DNA of 64,000 nucleotides from UBA8752 sp002336475 (GCA_943846755.1 OX044365.1:2790001-2854000); one strand, 5' to 3'; shown: positions 9,713 through 19,473, counted from the first letter of the stretch. Numbers and translations are program-made. The notes: generated by a model not told the origin, from the letters alone.

Positions 9713-12469
9713 ATGGTTAATCTCCACATTGTCTTGCGGCATGGTGTTTTTGCTGCACTGTTTATTGCGCTGATGGCCCCCTTGTCTGTCGCCGGCCAGC
9801 ACCGACTTTCAACCGATGGCCCCTTGATTGTGAATGAAGCCGGAGATGCCGTTTTGTTGAGGGGGATGGGACTTGGAGGATGGATGCTCCAAGAGGGATA
9901 CATGCTTCAAACTGCGGGTTTTGCCAATGCGCAGTTCGAAATCCGAAATAAAATTGAGCAACTGATTGGCGAGGAGGCGACCGACGATTTCTACACCGCT
10001 TGGCTCCAAAACCATGTGACGAAGGCCGACATCGACGCCATGAAATCATGGGGGTTCAATTCTGTGCGTCTGCCGATGCACTACAACTTGTTTACCCTTC
10101 CCATCGAGGAGGAGCCTGTACCGGGCGAAAACACCTGGCTCGAGCTTGGTTTTGAATTGAGTGACAGCCTCATTTCTTGGTGCAAGCAAAATGAGATGTA
10201 TGTCGTGCTGGACTTGCATGGCGCCCCTGGAGGACAGGGGTACGATGCGGCCATTTCAGACTATGACCCCACCAAGCCATCGCTCTGGGAGAGCGTGGAT
10301 AACCGGAATAAAATGGCCGCCTTGTGGAAGCGTTTGGCCGAACACTACGTCGATGAAGATTGGGTGGCGGGTTATGACCTGCTCAACGAGCCCAATTGGG
10401 ATTTACCTGGAGGCACAGCGCTGCGCAGCTTGTATGTGCAGTGCACAGACAGCATCCGTTCCGTTGACCCCGATCACATCATCTTCATTGAGGGCAATTG
10501 GTGGGCCAATGATTTTTCAGGTTTGACGCCGCCTTGGGATGACCAGTTGGTGTACTCACCTCACAAGTATTGGAGCTACAACGATGAGGGTTCCATGAAT
10601 TTTGCCACCAGCATCCGCAGTGCTTACAACGTTCCGCTGTACCTCGGTGAGAGTGGAGAGAACTCCAATGTCTGGTTCCGCGATGCCATCCACTTGCTGG
10701 AGGATTTGCAGATTGGATGGGCGTGGTGGCCCTTGAAAAAAGTGGCGAGCATTTCCGCGCCGCTCTCCATTGAGAAGAGTCCTGAATACCAGCTGCTGTT
10801 GGATTACTGGAGTGGTGATGCCGCGCAGCCAACCGCTGAGTTTGCAACAGATGCCCTGATGGATTTGGCCGAGAAACTGAAGTTTGAGCATTGCGTCAAG
10901 CAGCTCAATGTGGTGGACGCGATGTTCCGTCAGGTTCAATTGGACACGTCTATTCCATTTGACGCTGATCAACAGGTGCCTGGCATCATTCACGCTACCG
11001 ATTTTGATATGGGCGTTGTGGGGGCTGCATACGGCGACATTCAGGTGGCGAACTACCATGTGAGCTCTGGCAATTACACCGAATGGAATTCGGGCTGGCA
11101 GTACCGCAACGATGGTGTTGACATCACGTTTGCAACAGACCCTGTTCACAGCAATGGCTACAAGGTGAGTTGGTTGGCTACAGACGAGTGGATGAAGTAC
11201 ACCGTTGATGTGCAGTCTGGCGGGCTCTTTGACATCCGGATGCGCGTGTCTGTAGGTGAGACCCCAGGTTTGGTGCATTTTGAAACAGAAGGCGGCGACG
11301 TCTCGGGCTATGTGGAGTTGCCACTGTCTGGAATCCCCGGCGGATGGCAAACGGTAACCGTGGAAGACGTGTACCTCGAGGAAGGTCCTGTGGGCTTGGT
11401 GTTTTGGGCCGATGAAGGCGGGTTTGAGGTGAGCCACTTTGACTTTTCATTTACTGGAACACCTGCTGCCGATGTCGACTTGAACATGGTCAACGCCAAG
11501 ACTCTGGGGCCACAACAGGTGGCGGTGACCTTGAACAAGCCTCTGCAATTGCCCTTGTTGGATGCTGTTGAGGACTTCACCTTGTATGCGGACGGCACGC
11601 CATTGACCTTGTTGGCCATGCAGGCGGATCCGGAGGCAGATCGTGTGATCGTCTTGGATGTGCAAGAGGGCATGGACGCTACGATGGAATTGACATTGTC
11701 GTACAACGGCAATACGGTGATGGAGCCGGGCGGAGGTGACCTAGCGGCATTCGTAAATGCAGAGGTATTCAACGACCTCGATTTCCGTTTTGCGATTCCA
11801 GGTTGGATCGAGGCGGAGGAATTCAGCCAGCAGACAGGGGTAGAATTGGAGGCGACCAGTGACAATGGAGGAGGCCAAAATGTGGGTTTCCTTGATGCTG
11901 GTGACGTGATGGAATACAAGGTCAACGTCCGCTACTCCGGCGATTATGACGTCAACATCCGCACGGCATCAGAAGAGTCGGGGGCTTTGTCCATGGAGTT
12001 GGTGGGCGAGGACGGTCAGGTAACCGGCCTTGGCAATTTCCAATTGGCTGCCACAGGTGGATGGCAGACGTGGTCCACATCGACCCGGGAGGTCAACATT
12101 GACGCTGGGATTTACACGTTGCGCGTCATTGTGCAAGAGGCGCCGTTCAATTTGAATTGGTACGAATTCGATTACAAAGACGAAGTGGATGAGCCTGGTT
12201 TTACCTCATTCCAATCGGTGCTGGCCTATCCCAATCCCGTGCAAACGGGTCAGGTGACGGTGGCATTCTCAGTCTTCTTTCCTCAAAATTTGACCCTGTC
12301 GATTTACGATGCCCAGGGCCGTCCGGTTTTTGGAGAGACTTATTTCGATGTGGTGAACATCGAAGAGACCCTGTCACTGCAAGGGCTTGCAGCAGGAGTT
12401 TATGAGGTGTTCGTGCACCGTGAGGATGGAACCATCAATACGGGGCGGTTCCTCAAGCCCATTCGCTGA
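9713..12469 (+). CDS. Secreted GH5 glycoside hydrolase with two CBM6-like modules and T9SS tail
   Basis: A predicted endo- or exo-acting beta-glucanase. The ATG at 9713 gives a clean signal peptide (FAALFIALMAPLSVAGQ); the frame is open from 9599, but the upstream codons do not look like a secretion signal. The GH5 barrel covers about residues 30-380, with acid/base Glu226 in LLNEPNWD and nucleophile Glu313 in YLGESGENS. Two CBM6-like domains follow, at about 420-585 (NDGVDITFATDP, then SWLATDEWMKYTV) and about 690-830 (WIEAEEFSQQTGVE, then DAGDVMEYKV), with an Ig-like linker between them. The last 80 residues are a type A sorting domain (AYPNPVQTGQVTVAF). It is divergent from GH16. The CBM6 modules would target the enzyme to polymer; the exact subfamily and linkage cannot be read by eye. 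Confidence 0.9.
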   Translation: MVNLHIVLRHGVFAALFIALMAPLSVAGQHRLSTDGPLIVNEAGDAVLLRGMGLGGWMLQEGYMLQTAGFANAQFEIRNKIEQLIGEEATDDFYTAWLQNHVTKADIDAMKSWGFNSVRLPMHYNLFTLPIEEEPVPGENTWLELGFELSDSLISWCKQNEMYVVLDLHGAPGGQGYDAAISDYDPTKPSLWESVDNRNKMAALWKRLAEHYVDEDWVAGYDLLNEPNWDLPGGTALRSLYVQCTDSIRSVDPDHIIFIEGNWWANDFSGLTPPWDDQLVYSPHKYWSYNDEGSMNFATSIRSAYNVPLYLGESGENSNVWFRDAIHLLEDLQIGWAWWPLKKVASISAPLSIEKSPEYQLLLDYWSGDAAQPTAEFATDALMDLAEKLKFEHCVKQLNVVDAMFRQVQLDTSIPFDADQQVPGIIHATDFDMGVVGAAYGDIQVANYHVSSGNYTEWNSGWQYRNDGVDITFATDPVHSNGYKVSWLATDEWMKYTVDVQSGGLFDIRMRVSVGETPGLVHFETEGGDVSGYVELPLSGIPGGWQTVTVEDVYLEEGPVGLVFWADEGGFEVSHFDFSFTGTPAADVDLNMVNAKTLGPQQVAVTLNKPLQLPLLDAVEDFTLYADGTPLTLLAMQADPEADRVIVLDVQEGMDATMELTLSYNGNTVMEPGGGDLAAFVNAEVFNDLDFRFAIPGWIEAEEFSQQTGVELEATSDNGGGQNVGFLDAGDVMEYKVNVRYSGDYDVNIRTASEESGALSMELVGEDGQVTGLGNFQLAATGGWQTWSTSTREVNIDAGIYTLRVIVQEAPFNLNWYEFDYKDEVDEPGFTSFQSVLAYPNPVQTGQVTVAFSVFFPQNLTLSIYDAQGRPVFGETYFDVVNIEETLSLQGLAAGVYEVFVHREDGTINTGRFLKPIR

Positions 12470-12551
12470 TCTCCTTTAGCTTGATTTCGGCTTGCCGTAA
12501 CGGTCTTTGGTGACGGTTACAGCGTCCAGGTGTTTCGGGGTCTACTTTGAG

Positions 12552-12666
12552 GAAACGCCGGGAGCTCCAGCATTGAAACGCCTGCTGCTCCAGCATTGCA
12601 ATGCCTGCGGCTCCCCCAGTGAAACGCCTGCAGCACCAGCAGTGAAATGCCTGCTGCTCCGCCAGC
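12552..12666. repeat. Five-copy 23-bp intergenic tandem repeat
   Basis: Five head-to-tail units of exactly 23 bp start at 12552, 12575, 12598, 12621 and 12644. The best-formed unit reads GAAACGCCTGCTGCTCCAGC plus ATT. Copies differ at several positions; for instance, unit 3 begins GCAATGCCTGCGGC. The array occupies the middle of the 307-bp gap between the convergent GH5 and PKD-lipoprotein genes. A period of 23 is not a multiple of three, so the array is unlikely to code for protein. Apart from this array and the terminator at 12721-12753, nothing was seen in this gap. Confidence 0.85.
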
Positions 12667-12720
12667 AATAGGCTTGAAGTCTATTTGGCACGAGGACCCT
12701 TTGCCAAAAGTTGGGGCATG

Positions 12721-12753
12721 AAAAAAGGGAACCGGTCAAGACCGATTCCCTTT
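12721..12753 (-). terminator. Intrinsic terminator of the susC-susD-PKD operon
   Basis: A 13-bp stem with one mismatch (AAAGGGAACCGGT at 12724-12736 with ACCGATTCCCTTT at 12741-12753) and a CAAG loop. Read on the minus strand it ends in a run of T, 24 bases after the PKD lipoprotein stop codon. Confidence 0.88.
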
Positions 12754-12776
12754 CCAAAGAGGTTGAGTACCTGCGC

Positions 12777-14471
12777 TTATTGGGCGATCAGGCGGAAAGT
12801 CCAGTAAGCCTCTCCGGGGTTGGCCCCGTAGTCGACGGTGATGGTGACTTTCTCTTCACCGTTGATGTTGCTGTAGTTGAACACTTCATAGGTGATGGAG
12901 CTGACCGGCGTTCCTGTGCCTTCATTGGGCAACTCACCACCATTAAAAGCTTTGTTGAACCCGATGAAAGCGCCGAGGCCATTCACTGTGACCTCGGTTG
13001 CGGATGCCGTAAAAGCATGGGTGCCGGCACCGAAGACTTCAAATGGGCTAGGGAGCAATGTCTCGTCAACACACTCGCCAGCGCTGGCCAAGTAGTTCTC
13101 TGCCCAAACGAATCCTTCTGTGGTGTACTCCATGGTGCCATCGTCAAAGAAGATCCACTCGTCGTCCAATTGGCAAGCGCGCTCAATGACACCGTTGGCG
13201 TCAATGCCACCCCACCAATCGTTGCAGCCTTGGCAAGGTCCGACATAGTAGCTGGCTTCTCCGTCGAGCCTCCATGCTTTGCCGTCGGCGTCTGAGAGTA
13301 CGTCTGGGCTAAAGATGGCCGAGCTGATGGCGACGTCCTGAGAGATGGAATTGCTTCCACCGGCATCATCATAGGCAGTAAGGGTCACTGTGTAGTTTCC
13401 GTCCGCGCCGTAAGTGTGCACAGGGTTGGTCTCCGAGCTCATGGCCCCGTCTCCGAAATCCCAGCTGTATGAAGTGGCATTGGAAGAAGAGTTGGTAAAG
13501 GTCACGGTGTAGCCATCGGTGACCGACGAGAAGTTCGCGGTGGGCACGGATGATGGGATGGGAGGAAGGTTGGCTTCGTCGTGGTAGTGCACCAAGAAGA
13601 AGTTCCAAGCGCTTCCGTCTGCGCGGACCAGGGCCAAGCCCATGCGGTCTGCAATGTCTCCTTCTTCAGTGCTGATGATGGTGAACAACTTGGTGGAGGC
13701 GGGGACATAGCTGTCGCCGTTTTCCGTCTTGTTGCAGAGGCCGATGTAGGCACCAAAACCATCGATTGAAATGGTGTTGGTGTTGGTGTTGTAGTCGAAG
13801 GTGTAGTTGCCTCCGTCAGCAAACGCGCTCAAATCCTCACCGTTGGGTCCAGTCCAAATACCGGGGGTGGTTTCGTCCATGCAGTTCTCGTCAATGCCGA
13901 GCCAGCCACCGTTGGCGTCCGCGTCTACGAAGAGCGTTCCATTGGTGTTCTTTTCCCAAGTGCCGTCGGCATTGAAAGTGTAGCTGTCATCTAAGATGCA
14001 AGGGCGATCGCCAAGCGGAGTGACACCACCAAAAGACCACCAGCTGTTGTCGCCGATTGCGGGTCCAATGCCGAGGGCCACTTCTTCGCGGTCCAAGTAC
14101 CAGGTCTTGCTGTCCACCCCTGAAAGGAAGGTGTTGGCGGTGTTGGGGTCCGTGATGATGATGGATTCGGTTTTGGAAGCGGAACCGTCCAGGCCGATGG
14201 CCGTCAACGTGACTTCATATGCACCTCCAGCGGCGTATTCGTGCACAGGGTTGGTGTCCGTGCTCGTGTTGCCATCACCGAAGTCCCAGGTGTGAGAAGT
14301 GGCATTGGCTGAATAATTGGTGAAGGTGACTTCTGCCCAGTTGGTCTCGCTCACTTCATACTGGAAGCTGGCGATCACCTGGGATGGTTCTGGCTCCGGA
14401 TCTGGCTTGCAGCTTACGATGAAGAGGCTCACCAAGAGGAAAAGCCCCAGTGCTTGAATCGTCTTGTTCAT
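12777..14471 (-). CDS. PKD-domain surface glycan-binding lipoprotein of the PUL
   Basis: Probably an outer-membrane lipoprotein that holds glucan at the cell surface for the SusC/SusD complex. The lipobox is LFIVSC, with Cys21. Two similar halves are visible. Each has a PKD domain (SHTWDFGDGNTSTDTNPVHE near 60; SYSWDFGDGAMSSETNPVHT near 340) and then a domain of about 150 residues with shared motifs (KTWYLDREEVALGIGP; KAWRLDGEASYYVGP; DDSYTFNADGTWE; DDEWIFFDDGTME). So it looks like an internal duplication of PKD plus a jelly-roll. Known laminarin loci in marine flavobacteria often place a PKD lipoprotein after susD, which fits here. It is the third gene of the operon and is followed by a terminator. 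No catalytic residues were recognised. Confidence 0.85.
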   Translation of the reverse strand: MNKTIQALGLFLLVSLFIVSCKPDPEPEPSQVIASFQYEVSETNWAEVTFTNYSANATSHTWDFGDGNTSTDTNPVHEYAAGGAYEVTLTAIGLDGSASKTESIIITDPNTANTFLSGVDSKTWYLDREEVALGIGPAIGDNSWWSFGGVTPLGDRPCILDDSYTFNADGTWEKNTNGTLFVDADANGGWLGIDENCMDETTPGIWTGPNGEDLSAFADGGNYTFDYNTNTNTISIDGFGAYIGLCNKTENGDSYVPASTKLFTIISTEEGDIADRMGLALVRADGSAWNFFLVHYHDEANLPPIPSSVPTANFSSVTDGYTVTFTNSSSNATSYSWDFGDGAMSSETNPVHTYGADGNYTVTLTAYDDAGGSNSISQDVAISSAIFSPDVLSDADGKAWRLDGEASYYVGPCQGCNDWWGGIDANGVIERACQLDDEWIFFDDGTMEYTTEGFVWAENYLASAGECVDETLLPSPFEVFGAGTHAFTASATEVTVNGLGAFIGFNKAFNGGELPNEGTGTPVSSITYEVFNYSNINGEEKVTITVDYGANPGEAYWTFRLIAQ

Positions 14472-14527
14472 GGTTTGATTGAATTGTGTTGTGAATCTGT
14501 ATGTCTGTGGGATGTTTCCGGACGCGA

Positions 14528-16153
14528 TCAGTTAAACAGAGCGTCGTCAGGGTAGGTCGTCAGGCCAGAGGCTATTTGCGTCTCTTCCAATGCGATGGGC
14601 AGCCAGAGGTCTTCGGGGCCGAAGTTGGCTTCCTTGTCTCCGTCTCCGGCAAACAGGCTGGCATCGGCACGTCCTGAGCGGACGAGGTCATACCAGCGGT
14701 CTCCTTCGCAGGCCAACTCCGCCCGACGCTCATACCAGATGAGGTCTTGGAGGCTCCAGCCTTCTTCTGCCATCACTGTGGCGGCAGAACGGAAGTTGCC
14801 GGTATTGTCGCCAGGTCCAGCAGCGCGTTCGCGAACAATGTCGATGTACATCTGCGCTGTTCCATCGTCGCCAGAGCCGCGGTGGAGGGCCTCTGCCAAC
14901 ATGAGCAAGACATCTGCATAGCGGAAAACATGTGTGTTTTGGGCTTTGGTGAGGTGCTCATTGCCTCCGTTGACGTTGGTGCCAGCAAAGGCCTTGAGAT
15001 TGGGGTATTTCTCCTGCCAATAACCCGTGAAGTCCACAGGGTTGTTTTGGGTCATGTCGATGATGGGGTCGCAGCTGACACCAGCATCGGCCAGTTGTTG
15101 TGCCAATTCATCTTCGGAGAGAATGGCCACGTCGCGGCGGTAGGTGTCGTCGTCGAGGAAGTGGTTCCACAGGCCTTCTGTGACCGACATGAAGCCCCAT
15201 CCGGCCTCATAGTCAGGGTGCTCAGCGCACAAGCCACGCACACCACAGAGCTGAATCATGCCGTTGCCATCTACGCCTTCAAACCAACCCCAGTCGCTGG
15301 ACCAGAGGGGGTTGTGCTGGATCTCAAAGACAGACTCTGAGGTGTTTCTGTTGTCGAAGATGAACAGCTCTTGCATGTCATCTTGCAGTTGGTAGGCCCC
15401 GAGGTCCACAATGGACTGGAAGGCGTCAGCGGCAGACTCGAACAATGCTGCATCGTCTCCTTTGAGGTCGGCCCAGTAGAGGTAAGCCTTTCCCATCAGC
15501 GCGTAAGCGGCACCTTGTGTCACCCGTCCTTCTTGTCCGCTCGGTGCGATCAAGGGGAGGTGGGGAAGGGCCTCTTGGCAATCCGAAACAATTTGTTGCA
15601 TGACCTCGGACAGCGTGCTGCGCTCAAGGTTCATGTCATCCGGCGTGAGGCTCTTGTTCACCACAGGAATTGGTCCGAAGTGGCGGAACAACTCGAAGTG
15701 ATAGTATGCCCGAAGCCACTGCGCCTGTGCCTTGTAAGAGGTGACCGCGTCGGACTCGATTTCGGTCAGGTCTAACAGTGCGTTGGCCCTGCTGATGCCG
15801 ATGTAGCCCTTGCGGTAAATCGGGTGGAGCACCACGTTGGAATTGGTATTGGTGAAGTCGTCCAACTCCTGCCAGCCTGGCTGGTCGTTGTTGGAAGGGT
15901 CTCCTCCTGCGTTGGCATTGTCGGAGCGGATTTCGCCCATCATGGTGGGGGAGATCCATTGGCCATAGGCCATGGACCATCCGATGGGGTCATACACTCC
16001 AATCAGCGCCGACGCCACTTGGTCCTCGGTCTGGTAATAATTGCTCGAGAGGAACTCGTTGACGGGTTCCACGACCAGACGGTCTTTGCTGCAGGCGGCC
16101 AAAAGAAGGACGCATCCTGCGGCGAGGGAAAGGTTGCGATAGATGTTGTTCAT
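14528..16153 (-). CDS. susD: SusD/RagB-family nutrient-binding outer membrane lipoprotein
   Basis: The substrate-capturing lid that works with the SusC pore for oligosaccharide import across the outer membrane. It is 541 residues, typical for the family. The lipobox is LLLAACSKD (Cys21). SusD features include the N-terminal YYQTEDQVASALIGVYDPI, the TPR-like stretch SYKAQAQWLRAYYHFELFRHFGPIPVV, and the C-terminal ERRAELACEGDRWYDLVRSG followed by FGPEDLWLPI. It sits 12 bp after the susC stop and 56 bp before the PKD lipoprotein gene, so all three are almost certainly co-transcribed. Family membership does not fix the substrate; the GH16/GH3/GH5 context points to beta-glucan. Confidence 0.96.
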   Translation of the reverse strand: MNNIYRNLSLAAGCVLLLAACSKDRLVVEPVNEFLSSNYYQTEDQVASALIGVYDPIGWSMAYGQWISPTMMGEIRSDNANAGGDPSNNDQPGWQELDDFTNTNSNVVLHPIYRKGYIGISRANALLDLTEIESDAVTSYKAQAQWLRAYYHFELFRHFGPIPVVNKSLTPDDMNLERSTLSEVMQQIVSDCQEALPHLPLIAPSGQEGRVTQGAAYALMGKAYLYWADLKGDDAALFESAADAFQSIVDLGAYQLQDDMQELFIFDNRNTSESVFEIQHNPLWSSDWGWFEGVDGNGMIQLCGVRGLCAEHPDYEAGWGFMSVTEGLWNHFLDDDTYRRDVAILSEDELAQQLADAGVSCDPIIDMTQNNPVDFTGYWQEKYPNLKAFAGTNVNGGNEHLTKAQNTHVFRYADVLLMLAEALHRGSGDDGTAQMYIDIVRERAAGPGDNTGNFRSAATVMAEEGWSLQDLIWYERRAELACEGDRWYDLVRSGRADASLFAGDGDKEANFGPEDLWLPIALEETQIASGLTTYPDDALFN

Positions 16154-16165
16154 CGTGATGCGCGA

Positions 16166-19100
16166 TTAAAAAGTAACGTTGAGGCCCGCACCAAAGGAAC
16201 GGTTGTTGGGGTAGAATCCTTTGTCGATTCCGGTGTCAAGAATCCATCCGCTGGTGCCGATGTCTGGATCGAATCCGCGATAATTCGTGATGGTGAAGAG
16301 GTTGTTTCCTGTCAAGTACACCTTGACTTCTTTCATTTTGGCGCGGTGTGTCCACTCTTTGGGAAGGGACCAACCGAGTTGGAGGTTCCGCAGGCGCAAG
16401 AAGTTGCCGTCTTCTACGTAAAAGCTGGATGGGCGCTGGTTGTTGTTGGGGTCTGTAGACGTGAGCCTTGGAAGGTCTGCGCTTGGAGCTTCTGGCGTCC
16501 AACGGTCCAACCAAAAGGTCTGCATGTTGGAGAAGGTGACGTCCGAACGCTCGTAGGTGCGGTAGATCTCATGGCCGAGTTGCGCATTGAAGATCGCGTT
16601 CAGGTAGAAATCCTTGTAGGTCAGGTTGGTTGACAGACCGATGATGTGCTTCGGCCAAGGACTTCCGATGTCGCCGATGTCATCTGAATTGATCACCCCG
16701 TCGCCATTTGTATCGAGGAAGCGGATGTCTCCAGGTTGCGCATTGGGTTGCAACAGGTCGCCTTCTTGGTTGATGTGGCTGAAGATGTCGGCTTCGGTCT
16801 GGAAAATTCCGGCGGCTTCATATCCGACAAAGTGTCCCACAGCGTAGCCTTCCGTCATGCGGGTGATGGCGGTGTTGCGCACGGGCCACCCCCAACCGTT
16901 CAAGTAACCCGTTTCACCGGCCACATTGACGACTTCGTTTTTGAAGTGCGTGTAGTTGAATTGGGTGTTCAAATCCCAATCGCCCTTGCTCATGCGGTAC
17001 CCAATGCCCACTTCCACGCCGCGGTTCAAGATTTCACCGAGGTTGGAGGTGGGGTTGTTGGTGGCGCCGATGTAGCCTGGGATTTGCTGGGTCATGAGCA
17101 GGTCCTTGGTGCGTTTGCTGTAGACATCCGCTTCGATGTTCAACTTGTTGTCAAACAAACCGAGCTCGATGCCGAGGTCAAGCTGTTCGCTTTGTTCCCA
17201 CTTTACGTTAGGGTTGGGCGGAGCAGCCAGTGCTGTGCCGGTATTGAGTGTTTGGTCGTCGCTTCCAAAGGAATAGGTAAAGGCGTTTTGAATCCGAGCC
17301 ACATAGCTCAGCGGCGAAATGCGGTCTGATCCATTCACACCCCAGGATGCGCGGACTTTCATGAAGCTGATTTTTTCTGAATCCTTCAGGAAGTCTTCCT
17401 TGGAGGCAACCCAACCGACCGAAGCCGATGGGAATACACCGTAGCGGTTGTTTTCTCCAAAGTTGGAGGAACCGTCACGGCGGATGGTGGCAGAAAACAG
17501 GTACTTCTCGTCAAAGTTGTAGAGCAGGCGAGAGAATGAACTGATGAGCGCATAGTCCACAGAGGCGCCACCGAAAGCCAGATCGAGGGTGTCCTGACCT
17601 GAGTCGATGTAGTGGAAGTTGGGGTTGAATTCAGCGTCTTCAGGGATGTTGGAAGTTGAGCCGCCCACCTGACGGAACTCGTTGGCCCTGTATGAGGTAC
17701 CCACGAGGAAGTCCAAGTTGTGCTTGTCTTCAATGGTCGTGGTGTAGTTGGCGGTGTTTTCCCACTGAATGCCTTGGAAGTTGCCGGATCCCTGTCCCAC
17801 GTCGTTGGTGAGGTTTTGAGCAGCAGGGTGGAACTCATAGCGCGGAGTGAAGTAGCGGTAGTCGTACCAATTGAGGTCAAATCCGACATCGGTCTTGACA
17901 CGCAACCCTTTGAGGGGCTCGGCCTCGAGGAAGACGTTCCCCAAGATTTGATCTGATTTGTTGTCTCCTCCGGCGAGGTAAAGCCGGCTCAATGGATTGA
18001 TGTACTCCTTCTGCACCCAGGGTGACTGCGCAAATCCGAACTGTCCCGCCTCGTCATAAATGGGGGTGAGGGGATCGTACGCAAAGGCATCCGATTGGAC
18101 GCCACCAAAGGCGCTGTTGGTGCCGATGTTGTTATTCTGTGTCCGGTTCAGGTAGAAGTTCTGTCCGATCGTCAGGAGGTCTTGGACCTTCTTGGTGGAA
18201 TTGTAACGGAGCGCATAGCGGGTGTAGTTGGACTTCTCCCCACCGATGACCCCATTCTGGTTCCAGTAATCCATAGACATGTATGAGTTCTCACCCGATG
18301 CGGTCACCCTGTGGTTGACCACCTGCGCGGAATTGAAAATGGCCTCCATCCAATTGGTGTTTCCTTCGATGGCATCGCCAAAGTCAGGAAAACCCAGGAT
18401 GTCGAGGGCGGAAGTCTGGTTGCTGTTGGCAAACTTCTCGCGCATCAACACGATGTAGTCTTCTGACCCGAGCATCTCGGGCAGCTTCCAGGGGTTGGAG
18501 TTGAGGTAGCTGTTGGAATAGGTGATGCTGCCTCCGCCTTTGCTGCCATTCTTGGTGGTGATGATGACCACGCCATTGGCTGCTCGCGCGCCATAAATGG
18601 CGCTGGACGCGGCGTCCTTCAAAACGTCTACCGACTCAACATCGCTTGGGTTGAGGTTGTCGATGTTGCCGACCTGCAAGCCATCGACCACGTAGAGCGG
18701 TGAGTTGTCTCCATTGGTGCTGATGCCGCGAATGAGGATGCTCTTTCCCGATCCAGGCTGACCGCTTGATTCGTTCACGATCAATCCTGTGGTCAAGCCT
18801 TCGAGGCTGGATGTCACATCTGGAACTGCAATGCCCTCGATGTCTTTGGCCGTCACTTTAGAAATAGAGCCTGTCGAGACTTTCTTTTTCTGCCGGCCGT
18901 ATCCGACGACGACGACCTCGCCGACGAGTTCTGCATCCAAGTTGAGGGTGACAGAAATGGGGGCGCCCGATGTGACGTTCAATGTTTGGCTCTCATAGCC
19001 GATGAAGCTGAATTTCAGCCCCACTGGAAGTCCATTGACCTTCAACGAAAAGGAGCCGTCAATCCCCGCTGTTGCACCGTTGGTGGTGCCATCTTCGAGG

Positions 19101-19255
19101 ATGGTGGCTCCTATGAGAGGGTCACCGGATTCACCGTCTATGACGGTGCCTGTGAGGGTGAGGCTCTGGGCGTGAACAGTGTTTTGAAGACTGAAAAGGA
19201 AGCCCAATGACAAGGCGAGGGCGCAAAGCTGCCATCGCATTTTGAGGTGTTGCAT
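16166..19255 (-). CDS. susC: SusC/RagA-family TonB-linked outer membrane transporter
   Basis: A 22-stranded TonB-dependent pore of 1029 residues that imports oligosaccharides in complex with SusD. In order: a signal peptide (LCALALSLGFLFSLQNTVHA), a carboxypeptidase-D-like domain at about 32-110 (LTGTVIDGESGDPLIGATI), the SusC signature VVVGYGRQKKKVSTGSIS, the plug domain with GLIVNESSGQPGSGKSILIR and ANGVVIITTK, and a barrel ending GAGLNVTF with the terminal Phe typical of outer membrane proteins. A second ATG at 19240 would also keep the signal peptide. It is first in the operon. The upstream 218 bp hold a 15-bp palindrome and likely the promoter. Confidence 0.97.
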   Translation of the reverse strand: MQHLKMRWQLCALALSLGFLFSLQNTVHAQSLTLTGTVIDGESGDPLIGATILEDGTTNGATAGIDGSFSLKVNGLPVGLKFSFIGYESQTLNVTSGAPISVTLNLDAELVGEVVVVGYGRQKKKVSTGSISKVTAKDIEGIAVPDVTSSLEGLTTGLIVNESSGQPGSGKSILIRGISTNGDNSPLYVVDGLQVGNIDNLNPSDVESVDVLKDAASSAIYGARAANGVVIITTKNGSKGGGSITYSNSYLNSNPWKLPEMLGSEDYIVLMREKFANSNQTSALDILGFPDFGDAIEGNTNWMEAIFNSAQVVNHRVTASGENSYMSMDYWNQNGVIGGEKSNYTRYALRYNSTKKVQDLLTIGQNFYLNRTQNNNIGTNSAFGGVQSDAFAYDPLTPIYDEAGQFGFAQSPWVQKEYINPLSRLYLAGGDNKSDQILGNVFLEAEPLKGLRVKTDVGFDLNWYDYRYFTPRYEFHPAAQNLTNDVGQGSGNFQGIQWENTANYTTTIEDKHNLDFLVGTSYRANEFRQVGGSTSNIPEDAEFNPNFHYIDSGQDTLDLAFGGASVDYALISSFSRLLYNFDEKYLFSATIRRDGSSNFGENNRYGVFPSASVGWVASKEDFLKDSEKISFMKVRASWGVNGSDRISPLSYVARIQNAFTYSFGSDDQTLNTGTALAAPPNPNVKWEQSEQLDLGIELGLFDNKLNIEADVYSKRTKDLLMTQQIPGYIGATNNPTSNLGEILNRGVEVGIGYRMSKGDWDLNTQFNYTHFKNEVVNVAGETGYLNGWGWPVRNTAITRMTEGYAVGHFVGYEAAGIFQTEADIFSHINQEGDLLQPNAQPGDIRFLDTNGDGVINSDDIGDIGSPWPKHIIGLSTNLTYKDFYLNAIFNAQLGHEIYRTYERSDVTFSNMQTFWLDRWTPEAPSADLPRLTSTDPNNNQRPSSFYVEDGNFLRLRNLQLGWSLPKEWTHRAKMKEVKVYLTGNNLFTITNYRGFDPDIGTSGWILDTGIDKGFYPNNRSFGAGLNVTF

Positions 19256-19330
19256 GAAAGGTTGATTTGATCTAAACCGCTATGAAGTTCGGTGGCTTCA
19301 GACCATTAGGAAAGCCAATTCCGGATTCAA

Positions 19331-19345
19331 GTGTACAAAGTACAC
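19331..19345. promoter_or_regulatory. Perfect palindrome GTGTACAAAGTACAC in the susC upstream region
   Basis: Six-base arms GTGTAC and GTACAC flank AAA, 75 bp before the susC start. On the minus strand the site includes TACTTTG, close to the Bacteroidota -7 box, with a TTG about 23 bases further upstream, so a bound regulator could compete with RNA polymerase. The size and symmetry suit a dimeric repressor such as a LacI- or GntR-type protein. No such regulator gene is in the window, so the binding protein is unknown. Confidence 0.5.
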
Positions 19346-19473
19346 AACGAAGGTATAAAATGATGGCAACCTGTAGGAATACGTTGAAAAACAACTGTTG
19401 AAAATCCGGTCTAAAAACCTTGACTTCTAGAGCCGTTGGGGTGCAACCCGGGATGCGGAGCGCCTTTCCGTGA

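Noticed and set aside
10556..11437. A 293-codon minus-strand frame inside the GH5 gene
   Set aside because: No signal peptide or family motif; the GH5 catalytic and CBM6 motifs are on the other strand.
12552..12666. CRISPR array
   Set aside because: The 23-bp units are directly adjacent with no unique spacers, and there are no cas genes in the window.
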